A DNA stretch of 15,151 bases from DAOTTI01 sp034437795 (GTDB lineage: Bacteria; Chloroflexota; UBA11872; UBA12225), in contig DAOTTI010000030.1 of assembly GCA_034437795.1 (NCBI GenBank), positions 1 to 15,151 of the forward strand, in the 5' to 3' direction. Shown here one piece after another: positions 1 through 6,428 of this stretch. Below the pieces are notes generated by a model. It was not told the DNA's origin and searched no databases. It worked only from the letters and a program-made list of their open reading frames with translations. Each line of letters begins with the position of its first letter. The first letter of the stretch is position 1. The translations under genes and the position numbers were made by a program.

Positions 1-1148
1 GTGTGGAGCCCGTCCGGATGGAAGGCCTGGTCCAGCGCCCCCCGTAGGTAAACCGGCTCCCCATTCAAGAACACGTACTCGTACGGCTTGCCGTCCCAGC
101 GCCCACGGGCGATGGACCGGAGCCCGAAGTACGTGTCCACCGCATCCTCTTGCCCCGCGACGAAGGGCGGCGGTCGACCCTGTCCGTCATCCAGGGCAGG
201 GACGGGGGTGAGCGTGACCCTGCAATGGTAGAGGTGGGGGTCTTCGGGTGACCAGGCTCGTGGCTGGGGCACGCGCACTTCAATTCTGGCCTCCGTCTCG
301 CCGGCCGTGATAGCAAGCGTCCGCGCCACGGGCGGGAACTGGCCATCGGTCGAGGTCACCGCCAGCCGGTACTCCCCGGCCCCATCCTGGCGGGCCTGGA
401 TCGTGACGTCGAAGGTCGCGTTGCCCTGCTCCAGATGGGGCGTGATGTGGATGCGGGAGAGATAGGCCGCCGGCCGCCCCTCCAGCCAGACCGTCTGCCA
501 GATGCCGCCGGAGTGCGTGTACCAGCGCGCCGTCTGCTTGCCGATGGGCGTGTCCGCGTCACAGACATCCCACGCGCGCACCGTCAGCGTCGCCGGCCGG
601 CCGGGACGGACATAGTTGGAGAGATCGAAGGCGAAGGGCGCATAGCCTCCCGCGTGCTCGCCGACGAACCGCCCGTCCACCCAGACCCTGGCGTGCCAGT
701 CGACCGCGCCAAAGCAGAGGAAGGGGTGCCGGCGCCAGCGCACCGCCGCTCCTACGGCGCTCACCGACGCGGCTGTGTCCTCCACGGACGGCAGGCCCGT
801 CGCGTCCCGCGGGCCGCTGTCCCCATTCTGCTCCGCCCAGTCCGCCGGCACCTCGATCACGCGCTGGTACCAGGCGGCTCCCTTGTACTCCGGGTTCTGC
901 ACGGTGGAGAGGCGGCTCTCCCAGGGGAAGGGGACCAGGATCTCGTCGCCATAGGGGTCCTCGATCTCAGCGCTGACCCGCGAGACCGCCGGGTGCGGCA
1001 CCCGATGCCACTTCATCTGCTCTCCGACGTTGTCCGGGTCAAAGGTGAACCGCCACCGGCCGTTCAAGTTGATCCACGGTGCGCGCTGAAAGTCTGGCCG
1101 CGGGTGCTCCGGGCGCGGAAGAGGGACGGTCTCAGCCTGCGGTGCCAT
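1..1148 (-). CDS. Glycoside hydrolase family 2 protein, N-terminal part (runs off left edge)
   Basis: The 382 visible codons have the N-terminal architecture of GH2 enzymes (beta-galactosidase/beta-glucuronidase group), which hydrolyse terminal beta-glycosides. Visible in order: WINLNGRWRF (res 25-34), the jelly-roll sugar-binding domain with FGAVDWHARVWVDG (146-159) and HSGGIWQTVWLEG (212-224), the Ig-like domain ending in YFGLRSI (340-346), and LNGEPVYLRG leading into the TIM barrel. The catalytic glutamates lie beyond the edge, so activity and substrate cannot be judged. No signal peptide is seen, so it is probably cytoplasmic. The ATG at 1146-1148 is the first start before the conserved domain; its ribosome site is weak (AGAGC). 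Residues about 106-137 are an Ala/Ser/Gly/Asp-rich insert between WYQRVIEVPADW and the FGAVDW strand, where relatives normally have a short turn. A smaller Pro/Gly-rich extension lies near 318-335. Confidence 0.9.
   Translation of the reverse strand, partial: MAPQAETVPLPRPEHPRPDFQRAPWINLNGRWRFTFDPDNVGEQMKWHRVPHPAVSRVSAEIEDPYGDEILVPFPWESRLSTVQNPEYKGAAWYQRVIEVPADWAEQNGDSGPRDATGLPSVEDTAASVSAVGAAVRWRRHPFLCFGAVDWHARVWVDGRFVGEHAGGYAPFAFDLSNYVRPGRPATLTVRAWDVCDADTPIGKQTARWYTHSGGIWQTVWLEGRPAAYLSRIHITPHLEQGNATFDVTIQARQDGAGEYRLAVTSTDGQFPPVARTLAITAGETEARIEVRVPQPRAWSPEDPHLYHCRVTLTPVPALDDGQGRPPPFVAGQEDAVDTYFGLRSIARGRWDGKPYEYVFLNGEPVYLRGALDQAFHPDGLH
786..822. repeat. Imperfect inverted repeat inside the GH2 insert
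   Basis: Arms GGACGGCAGGCCCG (786-799) and CGGGCCGCTGTCC (810-822) pair with one mismatch and one bulge around a 10-nt loop. The hairpin lies inside the low-complexity coding insert, covering about residues 110-121. G+C-rich DNA makes such arms fairly often by chance, so its significance depends on comparison with relatives lacking the insert. Confidence 0.45.
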
Positions 1149-1480
1149 AGGTAGCTCTGATCTCAGTCCTGATCTCGATCTTGGTTCGATGCTTGGTGCT
1201 GGTCTCGGCGCTTGGTCCTGACTTGTCGCTCGGCGCCGATCCGGCGAGCGCGTAGTTGGGGCTAAGGGTACCGCTTCGGCCGCCTCGGCGTCCCCTCGCG
1301 GCCGTCCCGCCCGCCGTGGCGCACCGGTGGTCCTCATGGCCCATCAGACGCGGCCCACCAGGCCGCAGGCCGCGCAACTTGAGCCCCTCGCCCTCCCGTG
1401 CAGGGAGAGGAACAGGCCGCGGGGGATATTTCATCTGCGCTAGCAGGTGGCGTAACGTGCGGCAGGGCATTGGGAGAGCG
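1149..1480. other. Intergenic region with degenerate repeats, no gene seen
   Basis: This 332-bp gap separates the GH2 start from the end of pmbA. Next to the GH2 start is a degenerate short repeat: CTGATCTC at 1157-1164 and again at 1169-1176, followed by CTTGGT-type units to about 1230. The middle is plain G+C-rich sequence. A REP-like copy lies at about 1379-1417. GGCGTAACGTGC (1449-1460) is the reverse complement of GCACGTTACGCC found at 4484-4495. The open frames crossing the gap show no family motif and no good ribosome site. Confidence 0.5.
1379..1417 (+). repeat. REP-like palindromic element, degenerate copy
   Basis: GAGCCCCTCGCCCTCCC (1381-1397) is followed by GCAGGGAGAGGAACAGG (1401-1417). 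The CCCTCCC and GGGAGAGG arms can pair. The layout matches the copies at 6317-6368 and 11217-11315 (GAGCCCTCACCC... then GGAGAGGGAAC). Confidence 0.5.
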
Positions 1481-2830
1481 TCAGTACTCGCTCTTGCCAG
1501 TGAAGCGAAAGCCGTGGATGGCGATCGCAGGGGTCTGGATCGGCGAGCCGGCGCTCTCCCCAACGAGCAGCGTCTCCGAGCCGATCCCGATCACCTGCTG
1601 CAGCGCCTGCACGTAGCCCTGGGTGAAGCGCAGGTTCTTGACCGGGCGCGTGAGCTCGCCCCGCTCAATCAAGAAGGTGGAATCCCGCGTCATGCCAGTG
1701 ACGGTCACCGTCAGCGGGTGCACCGTGCGCGTGTACCAGAAGCGCGTCACCAGCAGCCCGCGCTCGATCTTCCCGATTAGCTGCTCGCGGCTGAGGGTGC
1801 CCGGCTCCAGCTTGAGGTTGGTCGCCACCGGCCCCATCCCCGCGCCGCCGATCAGGGCGTGGCCGGTGGTCTGAGTGCCCGCCTTGCGGGCCGTGATGCT
1901 GTCATAGGTGACGGCGGCCACCACGCCGCGATCGATTAGCGTCAGCGGGCGCTTGGGCACCCCTTCCGCATCGAAGGGACGCACCGCGCCGGCCGGGTCG
2001 AGCGGGTCGTCGCGGAGCGTCACCTGCTCGCTGAGCAGCCGCTCACCCAGCTTGCCGGTGGCAAAGCTCGTCTTTTCCAGCAGGGCCCGTCCATTGAGGC
2101 CGAGCGAGGCGACGAACCGGAGCACGTCCTCGGCGGCGTACGGCTCCAGGACCACGTCATATTCACCGGGCTCGAGATCGTGTGGGTTGCGCCCCCGCTC
2201 GGCCTTCTGCGCGGCCTCGGCGGCCACCGCCTCCACGTCCAGCGCCTCGAAGTCTGACCCCTGGCGCAGGCTATAGCCGGAGCTGCTCTCGGTCATCAGG
2301 ACCGCCTGCAGGCGCGCGTGCGTGCCGGCGTGGTAGCCGTACGTCCCCACCGAATTGGCCAGCAGCGTCTCGGTCAGGGCGGTGCTGCAATGCCCGGCCG
2401 CCGTGAGCCCCGCCGCCGCTGCGCGACGACAGATCACCCCGGCGCGGTCGGCGCGCGACTCCGGCGTGGCCCGCGCCGTGCTCTCCGCCCACGCCGCGGC
2501 CACGGGGCCCGTCCGGTACGGCCCGGGAAAGCCGGGGAAGTCCGGGTTCTCGCGCGAGAGGCGCGCCACCGTCGTGGCCTGCTCGACTGCGCGCCGCAGC
2601 GTGGCTTCCTCCAGCCCGTTCGCCGTGGCCGTACCCAGCCGGCGCCCGATGGCGATGCGCACGTGCACCAGCACGTCGCGCTCGGCCACGTGCTGGTGGA
2701 TCTCGTTATTGGCGAAGCGCGTGAGAGCGCTCTCCTCCGCCAGCAGCAGCACCTCCGCCGCCCGCCCATCGCCCTCCGCAAGCTGCAGTGCCCGCTGCGC
2801 CGCGTCTCGTAAGGCTTGCTCACCGATCAC
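1481..2830 (-). CDS. pmbA: PmbA/TldE-like subunit of the TldD/TldE metalloprotease
   Basis: A 449-aa protein of the TldD/PmbA (U62) family. In characterised systems TldD and TldE form a heterodimeric zinc protease that unfolds and degrades peptides; in E. coli it trims the microcin B17 leader and degrades CcdA. This is the non-zinc partner: it has no HExxGH, but has the C-terminal family hallmarks EYDVVLEPYAAEDVL, the LNGRALLEKTSFATGKLG stretch, a basic TGHAL loop and the LTVTVTGMTRDSTFLIE strand. The N-terminal half (FANNEIHQHVAERDVLVHVRI) matches the family beta-domain. I chose GTG at 2828-2830 because AGGGGG sits 7 nt upstream (spacer CGACCA plus flank); the ATG at 2869 lacks a ribosome site and would add 13 atypical residues. 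It lies downstream of tldD on the same strand, so the pair is probably one operon. No precursor peptide is visible nearby. Confidence 0.9.
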   Translation of the reverse strand: MIGEQALRDAAQRALQLAEGDGRAAEVLLLAEESALTRFANNEIHQHVAERDVLVHVRIAIGRRLGTATANGLEEATLRRAVEQATTVARLSRENPDFPGFPGPYRTGPVAAAWAESTARATPESRADRAGVICRRAAAAGLTAAGHCSTALTETLLANSVGTYGYHAGTHARLQAVLMTESSSGYSLRQGSDFEALDVEAVAAEAAQKAERGRNPHDLEPGEYDVVLEPYAAEDVLRFVASLGLNGRALLEKTSFATGKLGERLLSEQVTLRDDPLDPAGAVRPFDAEGVPKRPLTLIDRGVVAAVTYDSITARKAGTQTTGHALIGGAGMGPVATNLKLEPGTLSREQLIGKIERGLLVTRFWYTRTVHPLTVTVTGMTRDSTFLIERGELTRPVKNLRFTQGYVQALQQVIGIGSETLLVGESAGSPIQTPAIAIHGFRFTGKSEY

Positions 2831-2879
2831 TGGTCGCCCCCTGGGCTCTTGTCGTTGCCCTGCCCCCAACGCTGGGAGG

Positions 2880-2924
2880 TCATTGGGCCATCCCCACCGG
2901 CACGCTCCGGAGCGCGGCCCCGTG
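2880..2924 (-). pseudogene. Decayed duplicate of the tldD 3' end
   Basis: Between tldD and pmbA, codons 2924-2883 read HGAALRSVPVGMAQ followed by TGA (2882-2880). The true tldD end reads HGAAPARFRNVRVGVAR then TGA. At DNA level 2878-2919 and 2950-2991 match at about 33 of 42 positions, 72 bp apart and in the same frame. The remnant looks like a tandem partial duplication of the last 14-18 codons, now untranslated beyond the first stop. Confidence 0.6.
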
Positions 2925-2951
2925 GGGCCGCCACGGCCGCGGTCTCGGGGG

Positions 2952-4397
2952 TCATCGGGCTACTCCCACCCGCACGTTCCGGAACCTGGCCGGCGCCGCG
3001 CCGTGCCCCGTGTGCATCGTCTGCGACGGCTGGCCCTTGCCGCAGTTCGGCGTACCCCAGACGACCCACTCGGCGCGATTGCCGATGGCGTCGCACGAGC
3101 GCCAGAACTCAGGCGTAATGCCGGTATAGGTGGCGTTCTTCAGCAGGGCGCCGAGCTTCCCGTTCCTGATCTCCCAGGCGATCTCCGTCCCGAACTGGAA
3201 GTTGAGGCGCCGGTCGTCGATGCTCCACGACCGGTTGGTGGCCATGTAGATCCCCTCGTCCGTCGTGGCGATCATCTCTTCCAACGACGACTCCCCGGGC
3301 TCGAGCGAGACGTTGGTCATCCGCACCAGCGGGATGCGGTTCCAGCCGCTGGCCCGCGCCGCGCCTGTGCTGTGGGGGAGCCCCAGCCTGGCGGCGCTCT
3401 CGCGGTCGGTGAGGTAGCCGACGAAGAGACCATCCTTGACGGCATAGGCCCGCTGCGCCGGCACCCCCTCATCGTCCCAGCCGAAGGTGCCCAGGCCGCC
3501 GGGCGTCGTCGCGTCCATCGTGATGTTCACGAGCGCCGACCCGTAGCGGAATGTGCCCAGCTTCTCGGGGGTCAGGAACGACGTGCCGGCGAACGCCGCC
3601 TCCGTCCCGAAGACGCGGTCCAGCTCGATGGGATGCCCGCAGCTTTCATGCACCTGGAGGGCGACCTGGCTCCCCTCCAGGATCACCGTGGTGACCATCG
3701 GTGGGCACTGCCTGGCCGTGAGCAGGGCGGCCGCCTCCTCGGCGATCCGCTGCGCGTTCCCCGGCAGGTCCTGGCGCTGCAGCGCCTCGAAGCCCGCGCA
3801 CACCTGGTTTCGCCCGCCTCCGCTGGGATAGGACCGGCGCTGCACCTCGCCGTGGCCGGTGGCCGTGGCCGCGATCCCCCCGCCGGTCTGGATGATCTCC
3901 TGCTCGGTATCGGCGCCCTCGGTGTTGCCAAAGGTCTTGACGTCGCGCACGCAGACGATGGTGCCGGTGGCGACGGTGACCTGGGGCACGCGCCGCATCG
4001 CCTCGTCCGCCTGGAGCAGCAGCGCGATCTTCTCATCCAGCGGCACGCTGAACGGATCGATCTCCACCGGCGTACGGTAGGTGCCGCGGCTGCGCACCGC
4101 CTCCCCAAGCTGGACCGGCCGCTGGTGCACCCGCGCGCTGGCCCGCGCGATGCGTACGGCCTCGGTTGTGATCTCGTCCACCTCCGGCGCCGTCAGCCGG
4201 CAGGACGAGGCGAACCCCCAGGCGCCGTCTACCAGGGCCCGCACGCCGATCCCTTCCTCCTCGCCCAGGTGTACCTGCTCGACGGTGCCGTTCTTGACCA
4301 GCACGAACTGGCTCTGGTGGCGCACGATGCGGACATCGGCATAGGCCGCTCCCTGCACCGTGGCCAGATCGAGCGCGCGCGCCACAAGCTCATTCAT
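2952..4397 (-). CDS. tldD: TldD-like zinc metalloprotease subunit
   Basis: About 481 aa, the usual TldD length. Catalytic subunit of the TldD/TldE protease, acting in the cytoplasm. The zinc motif HESCGH is at residues 251-256 (numbered from the TTG at 4400), and the cysteine of GTPNCGKGQPSQ (C453) lies where the family's third zinc ligand is expected. Other family blocks are GEEEGIGVRALVDGAWGFA (46-64), MDATTPGGLGTFGWDDEG (295-312) and IDDRRLNFQFGTEIAWEIRNG. The start is ambiguous: TTG at 4398-4400 has AAAGG 7 nt upstream, while ATG at 4395-4397 has it 10 nt upstream; I give the ATG. pmbA follows on the same strand after 121 bp, a gap containing a degenerate copy of this gene's own tail. Confidence 0.95.
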   Translation of the reverse strand: MNELVARALDLATVQGAAYADVRIVRHQSQFVLVKNGTVEQVHLGEEEGIGVRALVDGAWGFASSCRLTAPEVDEITTEAVRIARASARVHQRPVQLGEAVRSRGTYRTPVEIDPFSVPLDEKIALLLQADEAMRRVPQVTVATGTIVCVRDVKTFGNTEGADTEQEIIQTGGGIAATATGHGEVQRRSYPSGGGRNQVCAGFEALQRQDLPGNAQRIAEEAAALLTARQCPPMVTTVILEGSQVALQVHESCGHPIELDRVFGTEAAFAGTSFLTPEKLGTFRYGSALVNITMDATTPGGLGTFGWDDEGVPAQRAYAVKDGLFVGYLTDRESAARLGLPHSTGAARASGWNRIPLVRMTNVSLEPGESSLEEMIATTDEGIYMATNRSWSIDDRRLNFQFGTEIAWEIRNGKLGALLKNATYTGITPEFWRSCDAIGNRAEWVVWGTPNCGKGQPSQTMHTGHGAAPARFRNVRVGVAR

Positions 4398-4520
4398 CAA
4401 TGGCTGACCTTTCTCTACCGACCTCTACCGACCTCTACCGGCGACATCGTGAGCAACCCGCCGGCTCACCTGCTCTGCACGTTGCACGTTACGCCTTGGA
4501 CTGGGAGTAGGGACGGAGGG
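4398..4520. other. Short intergenic region with two tandem-repeat motifs
   Basis: A 10-bp unit CTCTACCGAC occurs 2.8 times at 4423-4450. Further on, GCACGTTGCACGTT (4477-4490) shows a heptamer period. GCACGTTACGCC (4484-4495) recurs inverted at 1449-1460, downstream of pmbA, so the tldD-pmbA unit is flanked by the same 12-mer in opposite orientation. The tldD ribosome site (AAAGG) is at the left end of the gap. Confidence 0.6.
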
Positions 4521-5171
4521 TTACGCATCCCTGCGGCCGGCGGGGTGACCAATTGATCGCAGTGCGGCTGCAGGCCGCGCGCCAACCGATAGGGCTGCCA
4601 TGGCCGGCAGCGCGTAGCCGGCCGCGGCCATCGGCGCCTGGCCCGACGCCTGCCTGGGCCTCGGCGCCAGGACGAGCAGCAGGAGCGGGATCAGAACCAG
4701 CAGCACCAGCGTCACCAGGGCGATGAAGCCGATGGCGTAGTAGCGCATCACGCGGCGCTCGCCCCGCTCCAGGCGCGCCATCTCGTCCGGGGTGCGCGGC
4801 TGGAGCACAGTCCTGACGGCGGGCAGCCTGGTGGAGACGTCCTCGTCGTGCGGGTCGGCAAAGATGATCGGCTGCTCCGCCACCGTGGCCGGGACCCCGG
4901 GGGCCGCCCGGGCCTGGAGCACGAGCACCTGCTCCGTGCCGGTCAGGCCAGACAGCATCTGATTGGTGGCCGTGATCAGGCCGCTCACGGGCTTGACCTC
5001 CAGGCGGTCAATCGCCGCCAGGGGCAGCTTGGCCAGGGGCCGGCCCGACGCAGCGCTAGAGACGATCAACAGCTCACCATTGGTGGTGAGGTCGACCTCG
5101 CGCGGCTGGCGCAGGTCCTCGTGCACCGCAGCGAGACCCTGAACGTACTTGAGGCGCACCCGCGGGATCAT
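4521..5171 (-). CDS. Single-pass membrane protein of unknown function
   Basis: 216 aa, not recognised. The start at 5171 is well supported: GGGAGG precedes the ATG by 5 nt. Residues 1-135 form a soluble domain rich in beta-type segments (LTTNGELLIVSSAASG, LPLAAIDRLEVKPVSG) with the feel of a small PH-like or SHOCT-linked domain, but I cannot assign a family. A charged stretch (ARLERGERR) precedes one clear transmembrane helix (residues 145-169, very Leu/Val-rich). The tail is Ala/Gly/Met-rich and mildly hydrophobic (181-206). There is no signal peptide, so the N-terminal domain is probably cytoplasmic. The gene is divergent from the ArsR-type regulator with 115 bp between the starts, making it a possible target of that regulator. 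It lies upstream of tldD on the same strand, 123 bp away. Confidence 0.75.
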   Translation of the reverse strand: MIPRVRLKYVQGLAAVHEDLRQPREVDLTTNGELLIVSSAASGRPLAKLPLAAIDRLEVKPVSGLITATNQMLSGLTGTEQVLVLQARAAPGVPATVAEQPIIFADPHDEDVSTRLPAVRTVLQPRTPDEMARLERGERRVMRYYAIGFIALVTLVLLVLIPLLLLVLAPRPRQASGQAPMAAAGYALPAMAALSVGARPAAALRSIGHPAGRRDA

Positions 5172-5244
5172 GCGGGCCTCCCGTGAGCCCCCTGGCGGGA
5201 CAAGTGTACCGGCCGTGGCCGGCAAAGGCCAGGAAGGCCACGTC

Positions 5245-5261
5245 TGGCATAGTTCTTGCCA
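5245..5261. promoter_or_regulatory. Candidate operator in the divergent membrane protein/ArsR promoter region
   Basis: TGGCA (5245-5249) and TGCCA (5257-5261) form a perfect 5-bp dyad with a 7-nt spacer, in the 115-bp gap between two divergent genes, upstream of the ArsR-type gene. ArsR-family proteins usually bind short imperfect dyads near their own promoters. This is inference from position and symmetry only. Confidence 0.35.
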
Positions 5262-5286
5262 TCTGCATCGTCGTGCAGGTAACAAG

Positions 5287-5703
5287 ATGATGCAATTGCT
5301 TACCTTTCCTGGCCGTAGCTGTGTGGCCGCGCTGGAAGGGGCCCGCGACCCGGAGCAGGCGATGCGGGCGCGCCAGCGGATCACGCCATGGCATCAGGAA
5401 CCAGCCCTTGAGCAGATGCAGAAGGCCGTGTGCGAACCGGCCCGGCTGCGCATCCTCCAGGCGCTATCCGCCGGCCCCCTCAGTGTGGACGATCTGGCGC
5501 GGGTCGTTGAGCGCTCCCCCACTGTGATCTCGCAGCATCTACGCGTGCTGCGCGATCTGGGACTGGTCGAAGCGCAGCGCCGGGGCACGTTCATGTATTA
5601 CCGGCTGCGCCCCGGCCCCGCCACCGACAGCGTCCAGGCCATCCTGCGTGACCTGGCCCATGGCGTGCAGGCGTTAGAAGAGAGCGTGGCGTCCAGCCAG
5701 TAG
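5287..5703 (+). CDS. ArsR-family (winged HTH) transcriptional regulator
   Basis: 138 aa. DNA-binding winged helix-turn-helix of the ArsR/SmtB type at about residues 48-105: PARLRILQALSAGPLSV, DLARVVERSPTVISQHLRVLRDLGLVEAQRRG and the wing FMYYRL. The recognition-helix context (SPTVISQHLRVL) is typical. The usual alpha-3 metal motif (ELCVCDL) is replaced by LSVDDLARVV, with no cysteine pair, so an arsenic-type site is absent; the only cysteines are near residues 12 and in AVCEPARL. It may sense something other than metal, or be constitutive. The ATG at 5287 is preceded by AGGT at 7 nt; the frame is open further upstream, but that would run into the divergent gene. A receiver-domain gene follows closely, so the two may be co-transcribed. 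Confidence 0.85.
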   Translation: MMQLLTFPGRSCVAALEGARDPEQAMRARQRITPWHQEPALEQMQKAVCEPARLRILQALSAGPLSVDDLARVVERSPTVISQHLRVLRDLGLVEAQRRGTFMYYRLRPGPATDSVQAILRDLAHGVQALEESVASSQ

Positions 5704-5754
5704 GGCGGGATGATCGCATCGCTCAGCCGCGCAGGGAAAGGAGCTGCACTGCTC

Positions 5755-6276
5755 ATGTCAGCCCCCGCAGCCGATGGCGCCACAGACGCCGATGGAGCCG
5801 ACGAAGCCGCCAGTTCCGGCAGCCAGACGTCGTTACGCACCAGGCCCGCCGGCTACCGGCCCGCAGGAGGCGTGGATGGCGGCCGCGGGCAGGGGGGAAA
5901 GGCGACGATCCTGCTGGTTGACGACGATGCGACTATCCAGGAGCTGGTACGAGCGACGCTGACCCAGGCCGGCTATGCGGTGGCGGTTGCGTCGGATGGC
6001 CTGGCCGCGCTCAAGCTGGTCGCGTCCCCTCAGTCGGTGGAACCGGACCTGATCCTGCTCGACCTGCACATGCCGGTGATGGACGGCTGGACTTTCGCCA
6101 GGGCCTACCGGCGGCTCCCCGGACGGCACGCGCCGATCATCGTGTTCTCTGCCGTGTTCGACGCTGGCAACCAGGCGGCGCGGATCCAGGCCCAGGCGGT
6201 GCTGACCAAGCCGTTCGACGTGGACGAGCTGCTGGCGCACGTCGCGCGCTACGCTCGCCGGCACGGCGCAGCCTGA
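5755..6276 (+). CDS. Receiver-domain response regulator without output domain
   Basis: 173 aa from this start. Residues about 50-170 are a CheY-like receiver domain: acidic triad VDDD (D56-D58), phospho-acceptor D103 in LILLDLHMPVMDG, the Ser switch residue in FSAV (S132) and the invariant Lys in TKPFD (K152). No DNA-binding or enzymatic output domain follows, so it probably acts through protein contacts in a phosphorelay. The first 48 residues are an Ala/Gly/Asp-rich tail, probably disordered. The start is uncertain: ATG at 5755 has AAAGGAG 11 nt upstream; ATG at 5710 would add 15 residues and has AGGG only 4 nt away. No histidine kinase is in the window, so the partner is unknown. It follows the ArsR-type gene by 51 bp (6 bp if 5710 is used). 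Confidence 0.9.
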   Translation: MSAPAADGATDADGADEAASSGSQTSLRTRPAGYRPAGGVDGGRGQGGKATILLVDDDATIQELVRATLTQAGYAVAVASDGLAALKLVASPQSVEPDLILLDLHMPVMDGWTFARAYRRLPGRHAPIIVFSAVFDAGNQAARIQAQAVLTKPFDVDELLAHVARYARRHGAA

Positions 6277-6291
6277 CGCCTCAGGGGCGTT
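6276..6291 (+). terminator. Possible weak terminator after the response regulator
   Basis: ACGCCT (6276-6281), loop CAG, GGGCGT (6285-6290) gives a 6-bp stem with one wobble pair, starting at the stop codon. Only a short T-rich stretch (TTCGTTAC) follows, so termination strength is doubtful. Confidence 0.35.
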
Positions 6292-6316
6292 CGTTACAGG
6301 CCCGCTCGCCCAGAGT

Positions 6317-6368
6317 ATTCATGGGCGGAGCCCTCACCCTAGCCCTCTCCCAGACGGAGAGGGAACTC
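6317..6368 (+). repeat. REP-like palindromic element, well preserved copy
   Basis: The element runs ATTCATGGGCGGAGCCCTC (6317-6335), CACCCTAGCCCTCTCCCA (6335-6352), then GGAGAGGGAACTC (6356-6368). CCCTCTCC and GGAGAGGG form an 8-bp hairpin. The middle 18-mer is identical at 11275-11292. GGGCGGAGCCCTCACC (6323-6338) is identical in inverse orientation at 7713-7728. It sits in the convergent gap between the response regulator and the phosphoesterase and may help end transcription from both sides. Confidence 0.7.
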
Positions 6369-6374
6369 TTCGCC

Positions 6375-6428
6375 GGCCGTGAACAGGCCAGGGGCCGTGA
6401 ACAGGCCAGGGGCCGTGAACAGGCCAGG
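6375..6428. repeat. 18-bp tandem repeat, three exact copies
   Basis: The unit GGCCGTGAACAGGCCAGG is repeated three times without a mismatch (6375-6392, 6393-6410, 6411-6428). The array ends one base before the stop codon of the phosphoesterase (6429) and starts just after the REP-like element. Exact identity points to recent expansion. Confidence 0.9.

Noticed and set aside
435..1154. 239-codon plus-strand frame opposite the GH2 gene
   Set aside because: The minus strand carries conserved GH2 blocks over the same span; the plus frame has no motif.
1132..1780. Overlapping small frames between the GH2 and pmbA genes
   Set aside because: They run into the pmbA gene or the GH2 start, lack ribosome sites, and translate repeat DNA.
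1481..4397. RiPP biosynthesis locus based on TldD/TldE
   Set aside because: No precursor peptide, cyclodehydratase, or transporter is nearby; the pair is common as a general protease.
2355..4556. 733-codon open frame on the plus strand across tldD and pmbA
   Set aside because: It is antisense to two clearly recognisable genes, is Arg/Ala/Pro/His-rich with no family motif, and arises from third-position G/C bias.
5074..5394. N-terminal extension of the membrane protein gene to 5384 and other frames there
   Set aside because: The extension would run through the divergent ArsR gene start; the ATG at 5171 has a near-ideal ribosome site.
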